Source: Nocardia sp. CDC159
Lineage (GTDB): Bacteria > Actinomycetota > Actinomycetes > Mycobacteriales > Mycobacteriaceae
Assembly (NCBI RefSeq): GCF_023740735.1
Contig: NZ_JAMRXH010000004.1
Coordinates: 372,001 to 436,000 of the forward strand
DNA: 64,000 nucleotides
Direction of reading: 5' to 3'
Below the pieces are notes generated by a model that saw only the letters and a list, made by a program, of their open reading frames with translations, was not told the origin of the DNA and did no database searches. A program made the position numbers and the translations under genes. This document shows, piece after piece, positions 16,202 to 24,265 of this stretch; position 1 is the first letter of the stretch; the number at the start of each line of letters is the position of its first letter.

Positions 16202-17373
16202 ACCGCGGCCTCGAAACCGTTGCGGCCCAACGGGGCCGGCGATACGAGGCGGCCGCCGTGCACAACCCCGATCAGCCCCAGATCCGCATCCAGCGCGACC
16301 AGATCGGCCCGCATGCCCGCGCGCAGCACCCCGACCTCGCCCAGGCCGAGCGCCCGGGCCGGATTCGCCGATGTCATGCGCACCGCGGCCGTGAGCGCCG
16401 CATCGAGATCGGTCCCGGCCGCGGCCACGGCCGCCCGGAACATCGCGTCCATCGTGGCGGTGCTGCCCGCGATAGTCGAGGTGCCGGTCACATGGGCCAC
16501 CCCGCAGGTCACGGTCACGTCGACGGGTCCGAGCCGGTATCGGCCGTCGGGCGTACCGGCCGCGGCCATGGCGTCGGTGACCAGGGCGATTCGCTCGGAT
16601 CCGGTGCGGCGCACCAGATCCCGCAGCAGCGCCGGGTGGATGTGGACGCCGTCGGCGATCAGCTCGACGGTCACCCGGGGGTCCTCGAGCAGGGCCAGCG
16701 CGGGGCCGGGCTCGCGGTGATGCAGCGGTCGCATGGCGTTGAACACATGCGTGCCGACGGTCGCGCCCGCCTCGATCGCGGCCCGGGTCTGCTCATAGGT
16801 GGCATCGGTATGGCCCACGGCCACAACGACATTCGCATCCTTCAGCCGCTCGATCGCCGCCGCCGCGCCGGGCACCTCGGGGGCGATGGTGACCATCCGG
16901 ATGCCGCCGCGCCCGGCCGCGAGCAGGGCGTCGATTTCGGCCCGATCGGGATCGCGCAGTTGGTTCTCCGCGTGGGCGCCGCGCCGAGCCGGGCTGAGCC
17001 ACGGCCCCTCCAAATGGATTCCGGCCAGGGTCCCGCCGCCGACCCGGTCGGCGAGCAAGGCGACCGTGCGCAGCAGATCCTCCGGCGCGGCGGTGACCAG
17101 GCTCGCCACGGTCGTGGTGGTGCCGTGGCCGAGGTGGAACCGGGCCGACTCCTCGATGGCCGCGACGGTGCCGTCGGAATAGGAGGCCCCACCGCCGCCG
17201 TGCACATGCATGTCGACGAAACCCGGCACCACGATGCCGTCGGGCAGGTCGATGTCCGGGCGGCGCGGCGCGGTCCCGGTGCCACACGCGGAGATTCGCG
17301 CACCCTCGATCTCGATCCAGCCCGGACGGCAGATCCGGCCGTCGAGCACGATCGTGCCCGCGCTGATCAGCAT
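16195..17373 (-). CDS. nagA: N-acetylglucosamine-6-phosphate deacetylase
   Basis: A 392-residue amidohydrolase-superfamily enzyme. 'GIVVPGFVDMHVHGGGGASY' has the first metal His pair, and 'IHLEGPWLSPARRGAHAENQ' is the NagA signature with the metal-binding Glu. 'VAVGHTDATYEQTRAAIEAG' and 'THVFNAMRPLHHREPGPALA' carry further His ligands, and 'ALVTDAMAAAG' the catalytic Asp. It deacetylates GlcNAc-6-P to GlcN-6-P in the cytoplasm. It is last in the GlcNAc operon; its ATG overlaps the TGA of the SIS gene (TGATG), and a GTG at 17376 is an alternative start. Confidence 0.95.
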   Translation of the reverse strand: MLISAGTIVLDGRICRPGWIEIEGARISACGTGTAPRRPDIDLPDGIVVPGFVDMHVHGGGGASYSDGTVAAIEESARFHLGHGTTTTVASLVTAAPEDLLRTVALLADRVGGGTLAGIHLEGPWLSPARRGAHAENQLRDPDRAEIDALLAAGRGGIRMVTIAPEVPGAAAAIERLKDANVVVAVGHTDATYEQTRAAIEAGATVGTHVFNAMRPLHHREPGPALALLEDPRVTVELIADGVHIHPALLRDLVRRTGSERIALVTDAMAAAGTPDGRYRLGPVDVTVTCGVAHVTGTSTIAGSTATMDAMFRAAVAAAGTDLDAALTAAVRMTSANPARALGLGEVGVLRAGMRADLVALDADLGLIGVVHGGRLVSPAPLGRNGFEAAVH

Positions 17374-18422
17374 CACAGCGTTTCGGTCACCTTGTTCAGG
17401 CCGCGCGGGCGATCCGGATCACCGCCGCGCGCGATCGCCAGATGCAGCGCGAGCTGTTGCAGTGGAAGGATTTCCAGCAGTGGGGACAGCGGTTCGGGAA
17501 CGCCCGTCGGCAGGGTGACCCCGCCGGTCAGGCCCGCGATCGCATCGGCCGCGCCGACGCCGAACACATCGGCCCGCAGCTCGGCCAGCCGCGCCAGCAC
17601 CGGCCGCATCGCCCGGCCGCCCGCGCCCTCGGGCACGATCGCCAGCACCGGCACCGACGGGTCGATGGTGGCCAGCGGCCCGTGCAGCAGATCAGCGCCG
17701 GAGAACGCCTGCGCCGAGAGGTAGGAGGTCTCCATCAGCTTCAGCGCGGCCTCGCGCGCGGTGGGGTAGGAGTAGCCGCGCGCGGAGGTGATCAGGCGCT
17801 GGGCGAAGCGGTACCGCTCGGCGGTCGCGGCCAGCGATGCGCCGGACTCCAGTACCTGCGCGCCCAGGCGCGGCAATTCCGCTGTGCCCGAACCGTTTCC
17901 GCCGCGGGCGTAGTCGAGCATCAGATACAGCGCGAGCAGTTCGGCGGTGTAGGACTTGGTCGCCGCGACCGCGAGCTCCGGACCGGCCAGCAGGTCGATG
18001 TGCACCTCGGCGGCGGCCGCCAGCGCGGAGTCCGGATTGTTGGTCAGCGCCACGGTCAGCGCACCCTGGCGGCGGGCGACCTCCACCGACTGCACCAGAT
18101 CGGGCGAGCCGCCCGACTGGCTCACCGCGATGAACAGGGTGTCGCGCAGATCCGGGGTGCTGCCGTAGACGGTCATGGTCGACGGCGAGGCCAGTCCGGC
18201 GGGCAGCGCGTGGTGGATCTCCACCAGATACTTGCCGTACAGCGCCGCGTGATCGCTGGTCCCGCGCGCCACGAACAGCGCGAAGCGCGGCTGATATTCG
18301 GTGATGCGGGCCGCGGCTGCGCGAATGGCGTCGGTGCCCTCGCTCAGCAGCCGCTGCCACGCCACGGGCTGTTCGGCGATCTCGGCCGCCATGAGCGCGC
18401 CGGGCTTGTCCTGATCTGTCAT
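17373..18422 (-). CDS. SIS-domain sugar isomerase/deaminase (NagB-II/AgaS-like)
   Basis: A 349-residue protein with two SIS domains and no glutaminase domain. 'MAAEIAEQPVAWQRLL' is the typical opening of the isomerase half of GlmS-like proteins. 'RFALFVARGTSDHAALYGKY' and 'DTLFIAVSQSGGSPDLVQSV' are the sugar-phosphate loops of SIS 1, and 'ETSYLSAQAFSGADLLHGPL' lies in SIS 2. In this operon it most likely converts GlcN-6-P to fructose-6-P and ammonia, as NagB-II enzymes do. ATG at 18422 with GAGGAG six bases upstream. It lies one base from the kinase gene stop. Confidence 0.88.
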   Translation of the reverse strand: MTDQDKPGALMAAEIAEQPVAWQRLLSEGTDAIRAAAARITEYQPRFALFVARGTSDHAALYGKYLVEIHHALPAGLASPSTMTVYGSTPDLRDTLFIAVSQSGGSPDLVQSVEVARRQGALTVALTNNPDSALAAAAEVHIDLLAGPELAVAATKSYTAELLALYLMLDYARGGNGSGTAELPRLGAQVLESGASLAATAERYRFAQRLITSARGYSYPTAREAALKLMETSYLSAQAFSGADLLHGPLATIDPSVPVLAIVPEGAGGRAMRPVLARLAELRADVFGVGAADAIAGLTGGVTLPTGVPEPLSPLLEILPLQQLALHLAIARGGDPDRPRGLNKVTETL

Positions 18423-18423
18423 A

Positions 18424-19347
18424 TCACTCCTCGTGGTGGATGGCTTGTCCGGCAACGGCCGCCGCGCCGCGCTCGGCGATCCGCTGCGCGAGCCGCAGGG
18501 CCCCGCGCACCGGATCGGTGTCGAGTACGCGCAGATCGGTCAGGCCGTGCTCGGTGAGTGTGTGCCGCAGCTGCTGCTGTAGCCGCGGCTGATGGACGGC
18601 CAGCCCGCCCGCCACGATCACCGGTCCGGTGTAGGACAGCCGGTGGGTGACGGTCAGGACCAGCTCTGCCAGATGGCCGACGGTGTCGTCGACGATCGCG
18701 CTGGCGACCGGATCGCCAAGCGCGGCCTGTTCGAAGACGATCCGGGCGCGCCGGGCCCAGTAGCGGCGGTCGGTGTGGTTGTAGAAGTGGTCGAGCAGTT
18801 GTTCGGTGCTGCGCAGCCCGCATTCGGCGGCCAGGGCCTGGCCGAGCCGGTCGGCGGGTTCGCCCCGGTCGACCCGGGCCAGCGCGCGCCGCACCGCCTC
18901 GCGCGCCACCCAGTATCCGCTGCCCTGGTCGCCGAGGAGATATCCCCATCCTCCGGCGCGCACCGACCGGCCCGCGTACCGGCCCCAGGCGACCGATCCG
19001 GTGCCGGAGATGAGCGCGACGCCGTCGTCCACGCCCGCCGCGGCCAGCACGAGTTCGCTGTCGTGCACGATGTGGATGATCGCGTCGGGTAGCCGCTCGG
19101 CCAGCAGATCCCGCAGCCGCGCCCGGCCCTCCGGCGTATCCGCGCCCGCCGCGCCCGCGCACACCACCGGCACGCCGTGACCGTGCACCCGCTCCAGCAC
19201 GAGATCGAGCTGACGTCCGGCCTCGGCCACCCCGGCCGAGGCCAGATTGGCGCTGCCCGCGCAGGCCTCGGCGACGATCACGCCGTCCTCGGCCCGCACG
19301 GCCATCGTCTTGGAGCCGCCGATGTCCAGGCCGAGCGTGGCGGTCAT
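18424..19347 (-). CDS. N-acetylglucosamine kinase, BadF/BcrA ATPase family
   Basis: A 307-residue ASKHA-fold kinase. 'LGLDIGGSKTMAVRAEDG' is phosphate loop 1, 'VALISGTGSVAWGRY' phosphate loop 2, and 'AGGWGYLLGDQGSGYWVARE' is the conserved block of eukaryotic-type GlcNAc kinases; 'GPVIVAGGLAVHQPRL' is the adenosine motif. It should phosphorylate GlcNAc with ATP after uptake as free sugar, feeding NagA. Its start codon overlaps the stop of the transporter gene (ATGA), so translation is coupled. Confidence 0.88.
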   Translation of the reverse strand: MTATLGLDIGGSKTMAVRAEDGVIVAEACAGSANLASAGVAEAGRQLDLVLERVHGHGVPVVCAGAAGADTPEGRARLRDLLAERLPDAIIHIVHDSELVLAAAGVDDGVALISGTGSVAWGRYAGRSVRAGGWGYLLGDQGSGYWVAREAVRRALARVDRGEPADRLGQALAAECGLRSTEQLLDHFYNHTDRRYWARRARIVFEQAALGDPVASAIVDDTVGHLAELVLTVTHRLSYTGPVIVAGGLAVHQPRLQQQLRHTLTEHGLTDLRVLDTDPVRGALRLAQRIAERGAAAVAGQAIHHEE

Positions 19348-20744
19348 GGGCGCACCCCTTCCTTGGTCGGCTCCGGCCACCGCGCGCCGTTGTCCCAATA
19401 CTGCCGAATCTCCTCCAGCTGCCGCCCCTTGGTCTCCGGCGCCAGCCGGTACACGAACGCGAATCCGGCCACCGCCATCGCACCGAAGACCGCGAAGGTG
19501 CCCGCGCCGCCGAGGGATTGGAGCAGGGTCAGGAAGACGGCCGCCACGATCGCATTGGCCACCAGATCCGAGGTGAGCATCGCGCTCGAGCCCATCGAGC
19601 GCAGCCGGGCCGGGAAGCTCTCACCCGCGTAGACCCAGACCAGCGCGCCGAAGCCGAAGGTGAAGCCCACGGTGAACAGCAGCACGCCGAAGAAGCCGAA
19701 CACCGTCAGCACGCCGCCGAAGTCCGAACCGGCCGCGAAGACCGCGATGAGCACGATATTCGCCGCGATCATCATGCCGATGCCGGACAGCAGGATGGGC
19801 CGTCGGCCCACCCGGTCGACCAGCACGAGCGCGACCAGCACCGCCCCCAGCGCGGCGACCTGGACCAGCGCGGGCAGCACGAGCAGCGCGAAGTGCCCCC
19901 GGAAGCCCATCGCCTCGAACAGCCGCGGGCTGTAGTAGACGATCGCGTTGATGCCGGTGATCTGGATGAAAAAGCCCAGTCCGACGACGAAGACGGTGGC
20001 CCGCAGATACGGCCGCCGCAGCATCTCCCGCAGCGCGCCCCCGGACTCCTCGCGCAGGCCGGTCTGGATCTCGGCCAGCGCGGCGTCGGCGTCGATATCC
20101 GGTTCCACCTGTCGCAGCACCCGGCGGGCCTGCTCGGTGCGGCCCTTCATCAGATACCAGCGCGCGGTGTCGGGCAGTCGCAGCAGCAGCACGGTGGTCA
20201 GCACCGCGGGCACCGCCGCCAGCCCGAGCATCCAGCGCCAGCTGTGCGAGCCCGCCAGCAGGTAGGCCGCGAGATAGCCGATGATGATGCCGAGCACGGT
20301 CGTCACCTGATAGGCGACCAGCAGTGCGCCCCGGATCCGGGTGGGCGCGGATTCGGCCACGAAGACCGGGACCACGACCACCGACACACCGATCGTCAGG
20401 CCCAGCGCCAGCCGCGCCACCATCAGCATCGGCAGTCCGGTCGACAGTGCCCCGAGCAGTGCGAACAGCGCATAGGTCGCCGCGACCAGCACCATCGACC
20501 ATTTGCGGCCGATCCGATTCGCGAGCATGCCGCCGCCGATCGCGCCCGCGATCTCACCGACGACCACCGCGGTGGTCAGCAGTTCCTGCTGTCGGGTGGT
20601 CAGCCCGAACTCGTCGGTGATGAACAGCAACGCGCCCGCGATATTGGACAGGTCGTACCCGTAGATGACGCCGATGCTGGCGGCCGCCCCACCGACCAGC
20701 ACGCCCAGCCGGGACGACGCCCGCAGCTCGCCCACGAACCCCAT
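19344..20744 (-). CDS. MFS sugar porter, probable GlcNAc/amino-sugar importer
   Basis: A 466-residue, 12-helix transporter of the sugar porter family. The diagnostic motifs are present: 'GYDLSNIAGALLFI' in TM1, 'ANRIGRKWSMVL' between TM2 and 3, 'ESAPTRIRGALLVAYQVTTV' (PESPR-equivalent and RG), 'QITGINAIVYYSPRLFEAMG' in TM7, 'VDRVGRRPILLSG' and 'RLAPETKGRQLEEI' at the end. Its place as first gene of the GlcNAc operon suggests proton-coupled uptake of GlcNAc without phosphorylation. Substrate is inferred from context. Confidence 0.88.
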   Translation of the reverse strand: MGFVGELRASSRLGVLVGGAAASIGVIYGYDLSNIAGALLFITDEFGLTTRQQELLTTAVVVGEIAGAIGGGMLANRIGRKWSMVLVAATYALFALLGALSTGLPMLMVARLALGLTIGVSVVVVPVFVAESAPTRIRGALLVAYQVTTVLGIIIGYLAAYLLAGSHSWRWMLGLAAVPAVLTTVLLLRLPDTARWYLMKGRTEQARRVLRQVEPDIDADAALAEIQTGLREESGGALREMLRRPYLRATVFVVGLGFFIQITGINAIVYYSPRLFEAMGFRGHFALLVLPALVQVAALGAVLVALVLVDRVGRRPILLSGIGMMIAANIVLIAVFAAGSDFGGVLTVFGFFGVLLFTVGFTFGFGALVWVYAGESFPARLRSMGSSAMLTSDLVANAIVAAVFLTLLQSLGGAGTFAVFGAMAVAGFAFVYRLAPETKGRQLEEIRQYWDNGARWPEPTKEGVRP

Positions 20745-20777
20745 ATTCTTCGCCTCTCACCGTTGAACAGGGAAGGA

Positions 20778-20793
20778 ATTGGTGTATACCAAT
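20778..20793. promoter_or_regulatory. GntR operator 1 (DasR/NagR-like inverted repeat)
   Basis: ATTGGTGTATACCAAT has 6-bp arms ATTGGT/ACCAAT. It resembles the DasR dre site (core TGGTCTAGACCA) with a changed centre. It lies 34 bp upstream of the transporter start. Together with the second copy it should let the divergent GntR repressor control both directions. Confidence 0.7.
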
Positions 20794-20807
20794 CTGACGC
20801 GCATGAG

Positions 20808-20823
20808 ATTGGCATACACCAAT
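20808..20823. promoter_or_regulatory. GntR operator 2 (DasR/NagR-like inverted repeat)
   Basis: ATTGGCATACACCAAT is the second copy, with arms ATTGG/CCAAT. Its centre is 30 bp (about three helix turns) from that of the first, so two repressor dimers could sit on the same DNA face. It lies 39 bp before the gntR start. Confidence 0.65.
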
Positions 20824-20862
20824 TTCGGCGTCAAACCGGGGGCCTACCGGTAGGTTGTGCGC

Positions 20863-21591
20863 ATGCACAACGCCGCTGAGACGGCCTTGGAAGGCACGCA
20901 GTCGCAACCGCGCTACTACGGCACCAAGCTCGCACTGCGCGAATTGATCGCCACGCTGGAACCGTCCACCTCGCTGCCGCCCGAGCGGATCCTCGCCGAA
21001 CAGCTCGGCACGTCACGCACCACGTTGCGCAAGGCGCTGGCCGAGCTCGCCGCCGAGGGTCTGCTGCGCCGGGTCCAGGGCAGCGGCACCTTCGTCGCCC
21101 CGCCGAAGGTGGTGCATCTGCAGCAGCTGACCTCGCTGACCGACGATCTGAGCACCCAGGGGCTGCAGGTCTCCTCACGCATCCTGACCCTGACCCGGGT
21201 GCCCGCCGACGAGACCGCGGCCGAACGGCTCGCCATCGCCCCCGGCACCCGCGTCCACCGCCTGCGACGCCTGCGTTCGGTCGGCGGCGAACCCCTCGCG
21301 ATCGAGACCGCCCACCTCGCGGACCGCCTGCCGAACCTCGCCCGCCGGCTCGCCGACAAGGGCTCGCTCTACCGCACGCTGCGCGACTGCTATGGACTGG
21401 AGGTGGCCGCGGTGGAGGACACCGTCGAAACCGCGCTCACCACCCCGGAGGAGGCCGCCCTGCTCGGGGTCGCGGTGGGATCCCCGATCCTGCTGGTGCA
21501 TCGGCGCTCCTGCGATCCCACCGGCCGCCCCATCGAGTGGACCCGGTCGGTGTACCGGGGCGACCGCTTCCGCTTCGTCGCCCGCGCCTGA
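20863..21591 (+). CDS. GntR/HutC-family repressor with UTRA domain (DasR/NagR-like)
   Basis: A 242-residue protein. Residues ~18-85 are a winged helix ('STSLPPERILAEQLGTSRTT', then LRKALAELAAEGLLRRVQGSG). Residues ~100-240 are a UTRA ligand domain ('GTRVHRLRRLRSVGGEPLAI', 'IEWTRSVYRGDRFRFV'). DasR and NagR/YvoA of this group sense GlcN-6-P or GlcNAc-6-P. The divergent GlcNAc operon and twin operators support that role here. ATG at 20863 is preferred over GTG at 20857 because GGTAGG then lies eight bases upstream. Confidence 0.88.
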   Translation: MHNAAETALEGTQSQPRYYGTKLALRELIATLEPSTSLPPERILAEQLGTSRTTLRKALAELAAEGLLRRVQGSGTFVAPPKVVHLQQLTSLTDDLSTQGLQVSSRILTLTRVPADETAAERLAIAPGTRVHRLRRLRSVGGEPLAIETAHLADRLPNLARRLADKGSLYRTLRDCYGLEVAAVEDTVETALTTPEEAALLGVAVGSPILLVHRRSCDPTGRPIEWTRSVYRGDRFRFVARA

Positions 21592-21653
21592 ACTTCATCC
21601 CGCCGCGATGCGTCCGTCGCCGATGCGTCATAGTGATCATGGAGGCTGCACGG

Positions 21654-22505
21654 ATGACCGGAACCGGTATCGGACGCGTGCTGGCGAGCGCGATCATCGC
21701 ACTCGCCGTGGTGATCGGCGCGCCCGGCGTTCCTCGATCGGATGCGGCGAACGCCCGGCCGGATGTCGAGGTCAAATTCGATCTGGTTGCGGCGGCACTG
21801 GATTCGTCGGGCGGACCGAACGCGGACCTGCGCGCCACCTTCGGCCTCGGCGACGGGCCGCGGGCACTCGCCTACGAATACTTCGACACCGCGGCGCTGG
21901 ATCTGCGCGAAGCCGGATGGAGTGTGCGGTTGCGGCACCGCGACGGCAGCGCCCTCGATCTCAACTACAAGAAGCGGTTCCCGGTGGCCGACGGCGATGT
22001 CGACACGGCACTGCGGCGAGCCGACGAGCAGGGCTTCGGCGCCTCCGACACCAACTACGACGCCCAGATCGACTGGACCACCGACAAACTGGTGCTGAGC
22101 TTCGCGGACAAGAAGTCCGAATCGGTCAAGGGCTACCGCGGCACCGAGTTGCCCGCCGAGGCGGTCGCACGCTCACTGCTGGTCGATCGAATTCCCGGCA
22201 AGCTGAAGAACTGGTCGGCCCCGAATTGGGGCCGGGACACCCTCGCCGCGTCGCGGCAGCACGGCCCGGTGCATGCCAAAGCCTGGCGGGGCATGTGGCA
22301 GGGCGTCGACATCGACCTGGAGGTGGTGCCGGTGCGCGCGTCCTCCGGGCCGGGCACCGAGACGATCATCGAACTGTCCTTCAAGACCGACACCCTCGAC
22401 GCGGCGAGACCGTTGCGCGACAAGGCCATCGACACGCTCCGCGCGAATGCTTGGCTCGCCCCCGCCGCCGTGCTGAAGACCGACCTCGTCCTGACCCGGT
22501 ACTGA
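21654..22505 (+). CDS. Exported CYTH-domain protein
   Basis: A 283-residue protein. The signal peptide is 'VLASAIIALAVVIGAPG' with probable cleavage near SDA/AN. The mature part looks like a triphosphate tunnel (CYTH) fold. 'DVEVKFDL' is a DxExK version of the ExExK metal/phosphate motif, 'EYFDTAALDLREAGWSVRLR' then HRDG is the classic CYTH strand pair, and 'LNYKKRFPV' adds the basic strand. Known CYTH enzymes hydrolyse triphosphates or polyphosphate in the cytoplasm; export is unusual, and the substrate is unknown. GGAGG at 21641-21645 fixes the ATG at 21654 rather than the one at 21639. Confidence 0.75.
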   Translation: MTGTGIGRVLASAIIALAVVIGAPGVPRSDAANARPDVEVKFDLVAAALDSSGGPNADLRATFGLGDGPRALAYEYFDTAALDLREAGWSVRLRHRDGSALDLNYKKRFPVADGDVDTALRRADEQGFGASDTNYDAQIDWTTDKLVLSFADKKSESVKGYRGTELPAEAVARSLLVDRIPGKLKNWSAPNWGRDTLAASRQHGPVHAKAWRGMWQGVDIDLEVVPVRASSGPGTETIIELSFKTDTLDAARPLRDKAIDTLRANAWLAPAAVLKTDLVLTRY

Positions 22506-22622
22506 GGACCCACCGCCCCTCCGGGACAACCCTGATCTTTCCCCGATATCGCCGCTGACCAGGTGATTTTCCGTCGGTGGGCTGACAGTATCGAGGTGTC
22601 GGAGAATTCGGGAGGAATGGAC

Positions 22623-22799
22623 ATGTTCTGGAAGATCCTCGGCGTCGTCGCGCTCGCGTGGCTGGCGCTGATCGTGGTCGGGGCGCTGATCAAGGCGCTG
22701 TTCCCGATCCTGATGATCAGCCTCGTGGTGTTCGGGCTGTACCTGCTGTACAAGGCGGTGTCGGGATCGAACAACAAGTCGACGGTGGGCAAGATCTAG
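22623..22799 (+). CDS. Small membrane protein, 58 residues
   Basis: Starts MFWKILGVVALAWLALIVVG, followed by a second hydrophobic run to 'LMISLVVFGLYLLYKAVSG' and a polar tail NNKSTVGKI. It has two membrane helices with almost no loop. GGAGG at 22611-22615 lies seven bases before the ATG at 22623, whereas the ATG at 22617 would be too close. It is followed by a strong terminator, so it is probably a monocistronic real gene. Function unknown. Confidence 0.7.
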   Translation: MFWKILGVVALAWLALIVVGALIKALFPILMISLVVFGLYLLYKAVSGSNNKSTVGKI

Positions 22800-22812
22800 C
22801 CACCTTCGCGCA

Positions 22813-22849
22813 CACGGGCCGTTCGGTAACCTATACCGAACGGCCCGTG
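22813..22849. terminator. Strong hairpin terminator
   Basis: A perfect 16-bp stem (CACGGGCCGTTCGGTA paired with TACCGAACGGCCCGTG) with a 5-nt loop begins 13 bp after the stop of the small membrane protein. There is only a weak T-run (ATTTC), as is common in actinobacterial terminators. It insulates the downstream signalling operon. Confidence 0.75.
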
Positions 22850-23041
22850 CGCATTTCGCTGTCCGGGTACCGCGGTGGTTCGGTCGGTCGGCAAGATCGG
22901 CTAGCATCACTGCTGCCTCTCGGTCCAGAAACCGGCCGTGGAGTCAGTCGGCGTGCGCTCGCGCCGCCCACCTATGCGATCGGAGGCCGCGGGATTTGGT
23001 CTGTCCGCACGAAGTCGGTGTCGCGCCCTACGGTGGTGGCC

Positions 23042-24265
23042 GTGCGGCGTGAGAGTTTCGGCGAGCCGAGTCTCGGTATGGACCCTCGCTGGGCCTGGCA
23101 GGAGCCCTGGATGCTGCTGGTCGAGGATGACGCCGGTGACGCCCTGCTGGTGCAGGAATTGGTCACCGACGGCGCCCCCGGCCTGCGGTTGGACTGGGTG
23201 CGCTCGCTGGCCGAGGCCGGACCACGGCTCGAGACCGAGTCGCCGGACTGTGTCCTGCTGGATCTGCATCTGCCCGACGCGCACGGCCTGGAGGCGCTGG
23301 CCCGCATCCGCGAATACACCGATGCCGCCGTGGTGGTGATGACCGGCCTCGACGAACAGGAGACCGGCCTGGCCGCGGTCGCGGCGGGCGCACAGGACTA
23401 TCTGGTCAAGGGCCGCGTCGAACCGGAGCTGTTCGGTCGCGCCATCCGCTATGCCATCCAGCGCAAACAGGTCGAGCGCACGGCCGCGGCGCTGCAGGCC
23501 AGCCAGCTGCGCGCGCAGGAGAACGCCCGCCTCGAGCGCGGCCTGCTCCCGACCCCGCTGCTGCCCGCGGACAGCGGTGTCTCGGTGCAGTCGCGGTATC
23601 GGCCCGGCCGGGCGCACGCGCTGCTGGGCGGCGACTTCTATGACGTGGTCCAGGACGGTGACGGCACGGTGCACGCGGTGATCGGCGATGTGTCCGGCCA
23701 CGGCCCGGACGCCGCGGCCACCGGGGTCGCGCTGCGATTGGCCTGGCGCACATTGGTTTTGAGCGGCGTCACTGGCGCCCGGCAGCTGCGCGTGCTGGAG
23801 CAGGTGCTGCTGGCCGAGCGCACCGATCGGCAGACCTTCGCCACCGCGACCAGCCTGATCCTGGAGCCGGATACGCGCACCGTGCGGGTTCAGCGGGCGG
23901 GGCATCCGGGTATGGTGCTGCGCTCGGGCACCGAACTGAAGTGGGTCGAGGTGCCCGGCGGCCCGGCCCTGGGCTTCCTGCCCGATTACGCCGAGTGGCC
24001 CATCCAGGAACTGAAGCTGCCGATCGACAGCGCCCTGATGCTGTTCACCGACGGCCTGTTCGAGGGCTGTACGGGTGCGGAACGGGAACGACTCGGCGAG
24101 GAGGGCATGCTCGACATCGCCCGGGCGGTGGCCACCGAGCAACCGGAGACCTTCATCGACGAATTGATCGGGCGCATCGAGGAATTGGCCGGTGCGGCCG
24201 GCGGATTGGACGACGACTTGGCGATTCTGTATCTACGCTGGCGCGACGGGGAGTGGATTCGGTGA
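23042..24265 (+). CDS. Response regulator with PP2C (RsbU/SpoIIE-type) phosphatase output
   Basis: 407 residues from the GTG. Residues ~22-140 are a receiver domain: acidic pair 'LLVEDDAGD', phospho-Asp ~74 in 'LLDLHLPDAHG', Lys in 'DYLVKG'. A coiled linker ('RTAAALQASQLRAQENARLE') leads to a PP2C-type phosphatase with metal Asp residues in 'LLGGDFYDVVQDGD' and 'VIGDVSGHGPDAAATG', then 'LFTDGLFEG' and 'LDDDLAILYLR'. It should dephosphorylate a STAS antagonist on a two-component signal. It overlaps the histidine kinase gene by GTGA. ATG at 23078 is the alternative start. Confidence 0.9.
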   Translation: MRRESFGEPSLGMDPRWAWQEPWMLLVEDDAGDALLVQELVTDGAPGLRLDWVRSLAEAGPRLETESPDCVLLDLHLPDAHGLEALARIREYTDAAVVVMTGLDEQETGLAAVAAGAQDYLVKGRVEPELFGRAIRYAIQRKQVERTAAALQASQLRAQENARLERGLLPTPLLPADSGVSVQSRYRPGRAHALLGGDFYDVVQDGDGTVHAVIGDVSGHGPDAAATGVALRLAWRTLVLSGVTGARQLRVLEQVLLAERTDRQTFATATSLILEPDTRTVRVQRAGHPGMVLRSGTELKWVEVPGGPALGFLPDYAEWPIQELKLPIDSALMLFTDGLFEGCTGAERERLGEEGMLDIARAVATEQPETFIDELIGRIEELAGAAGGLDDDLAILYLRWRDGEWIR

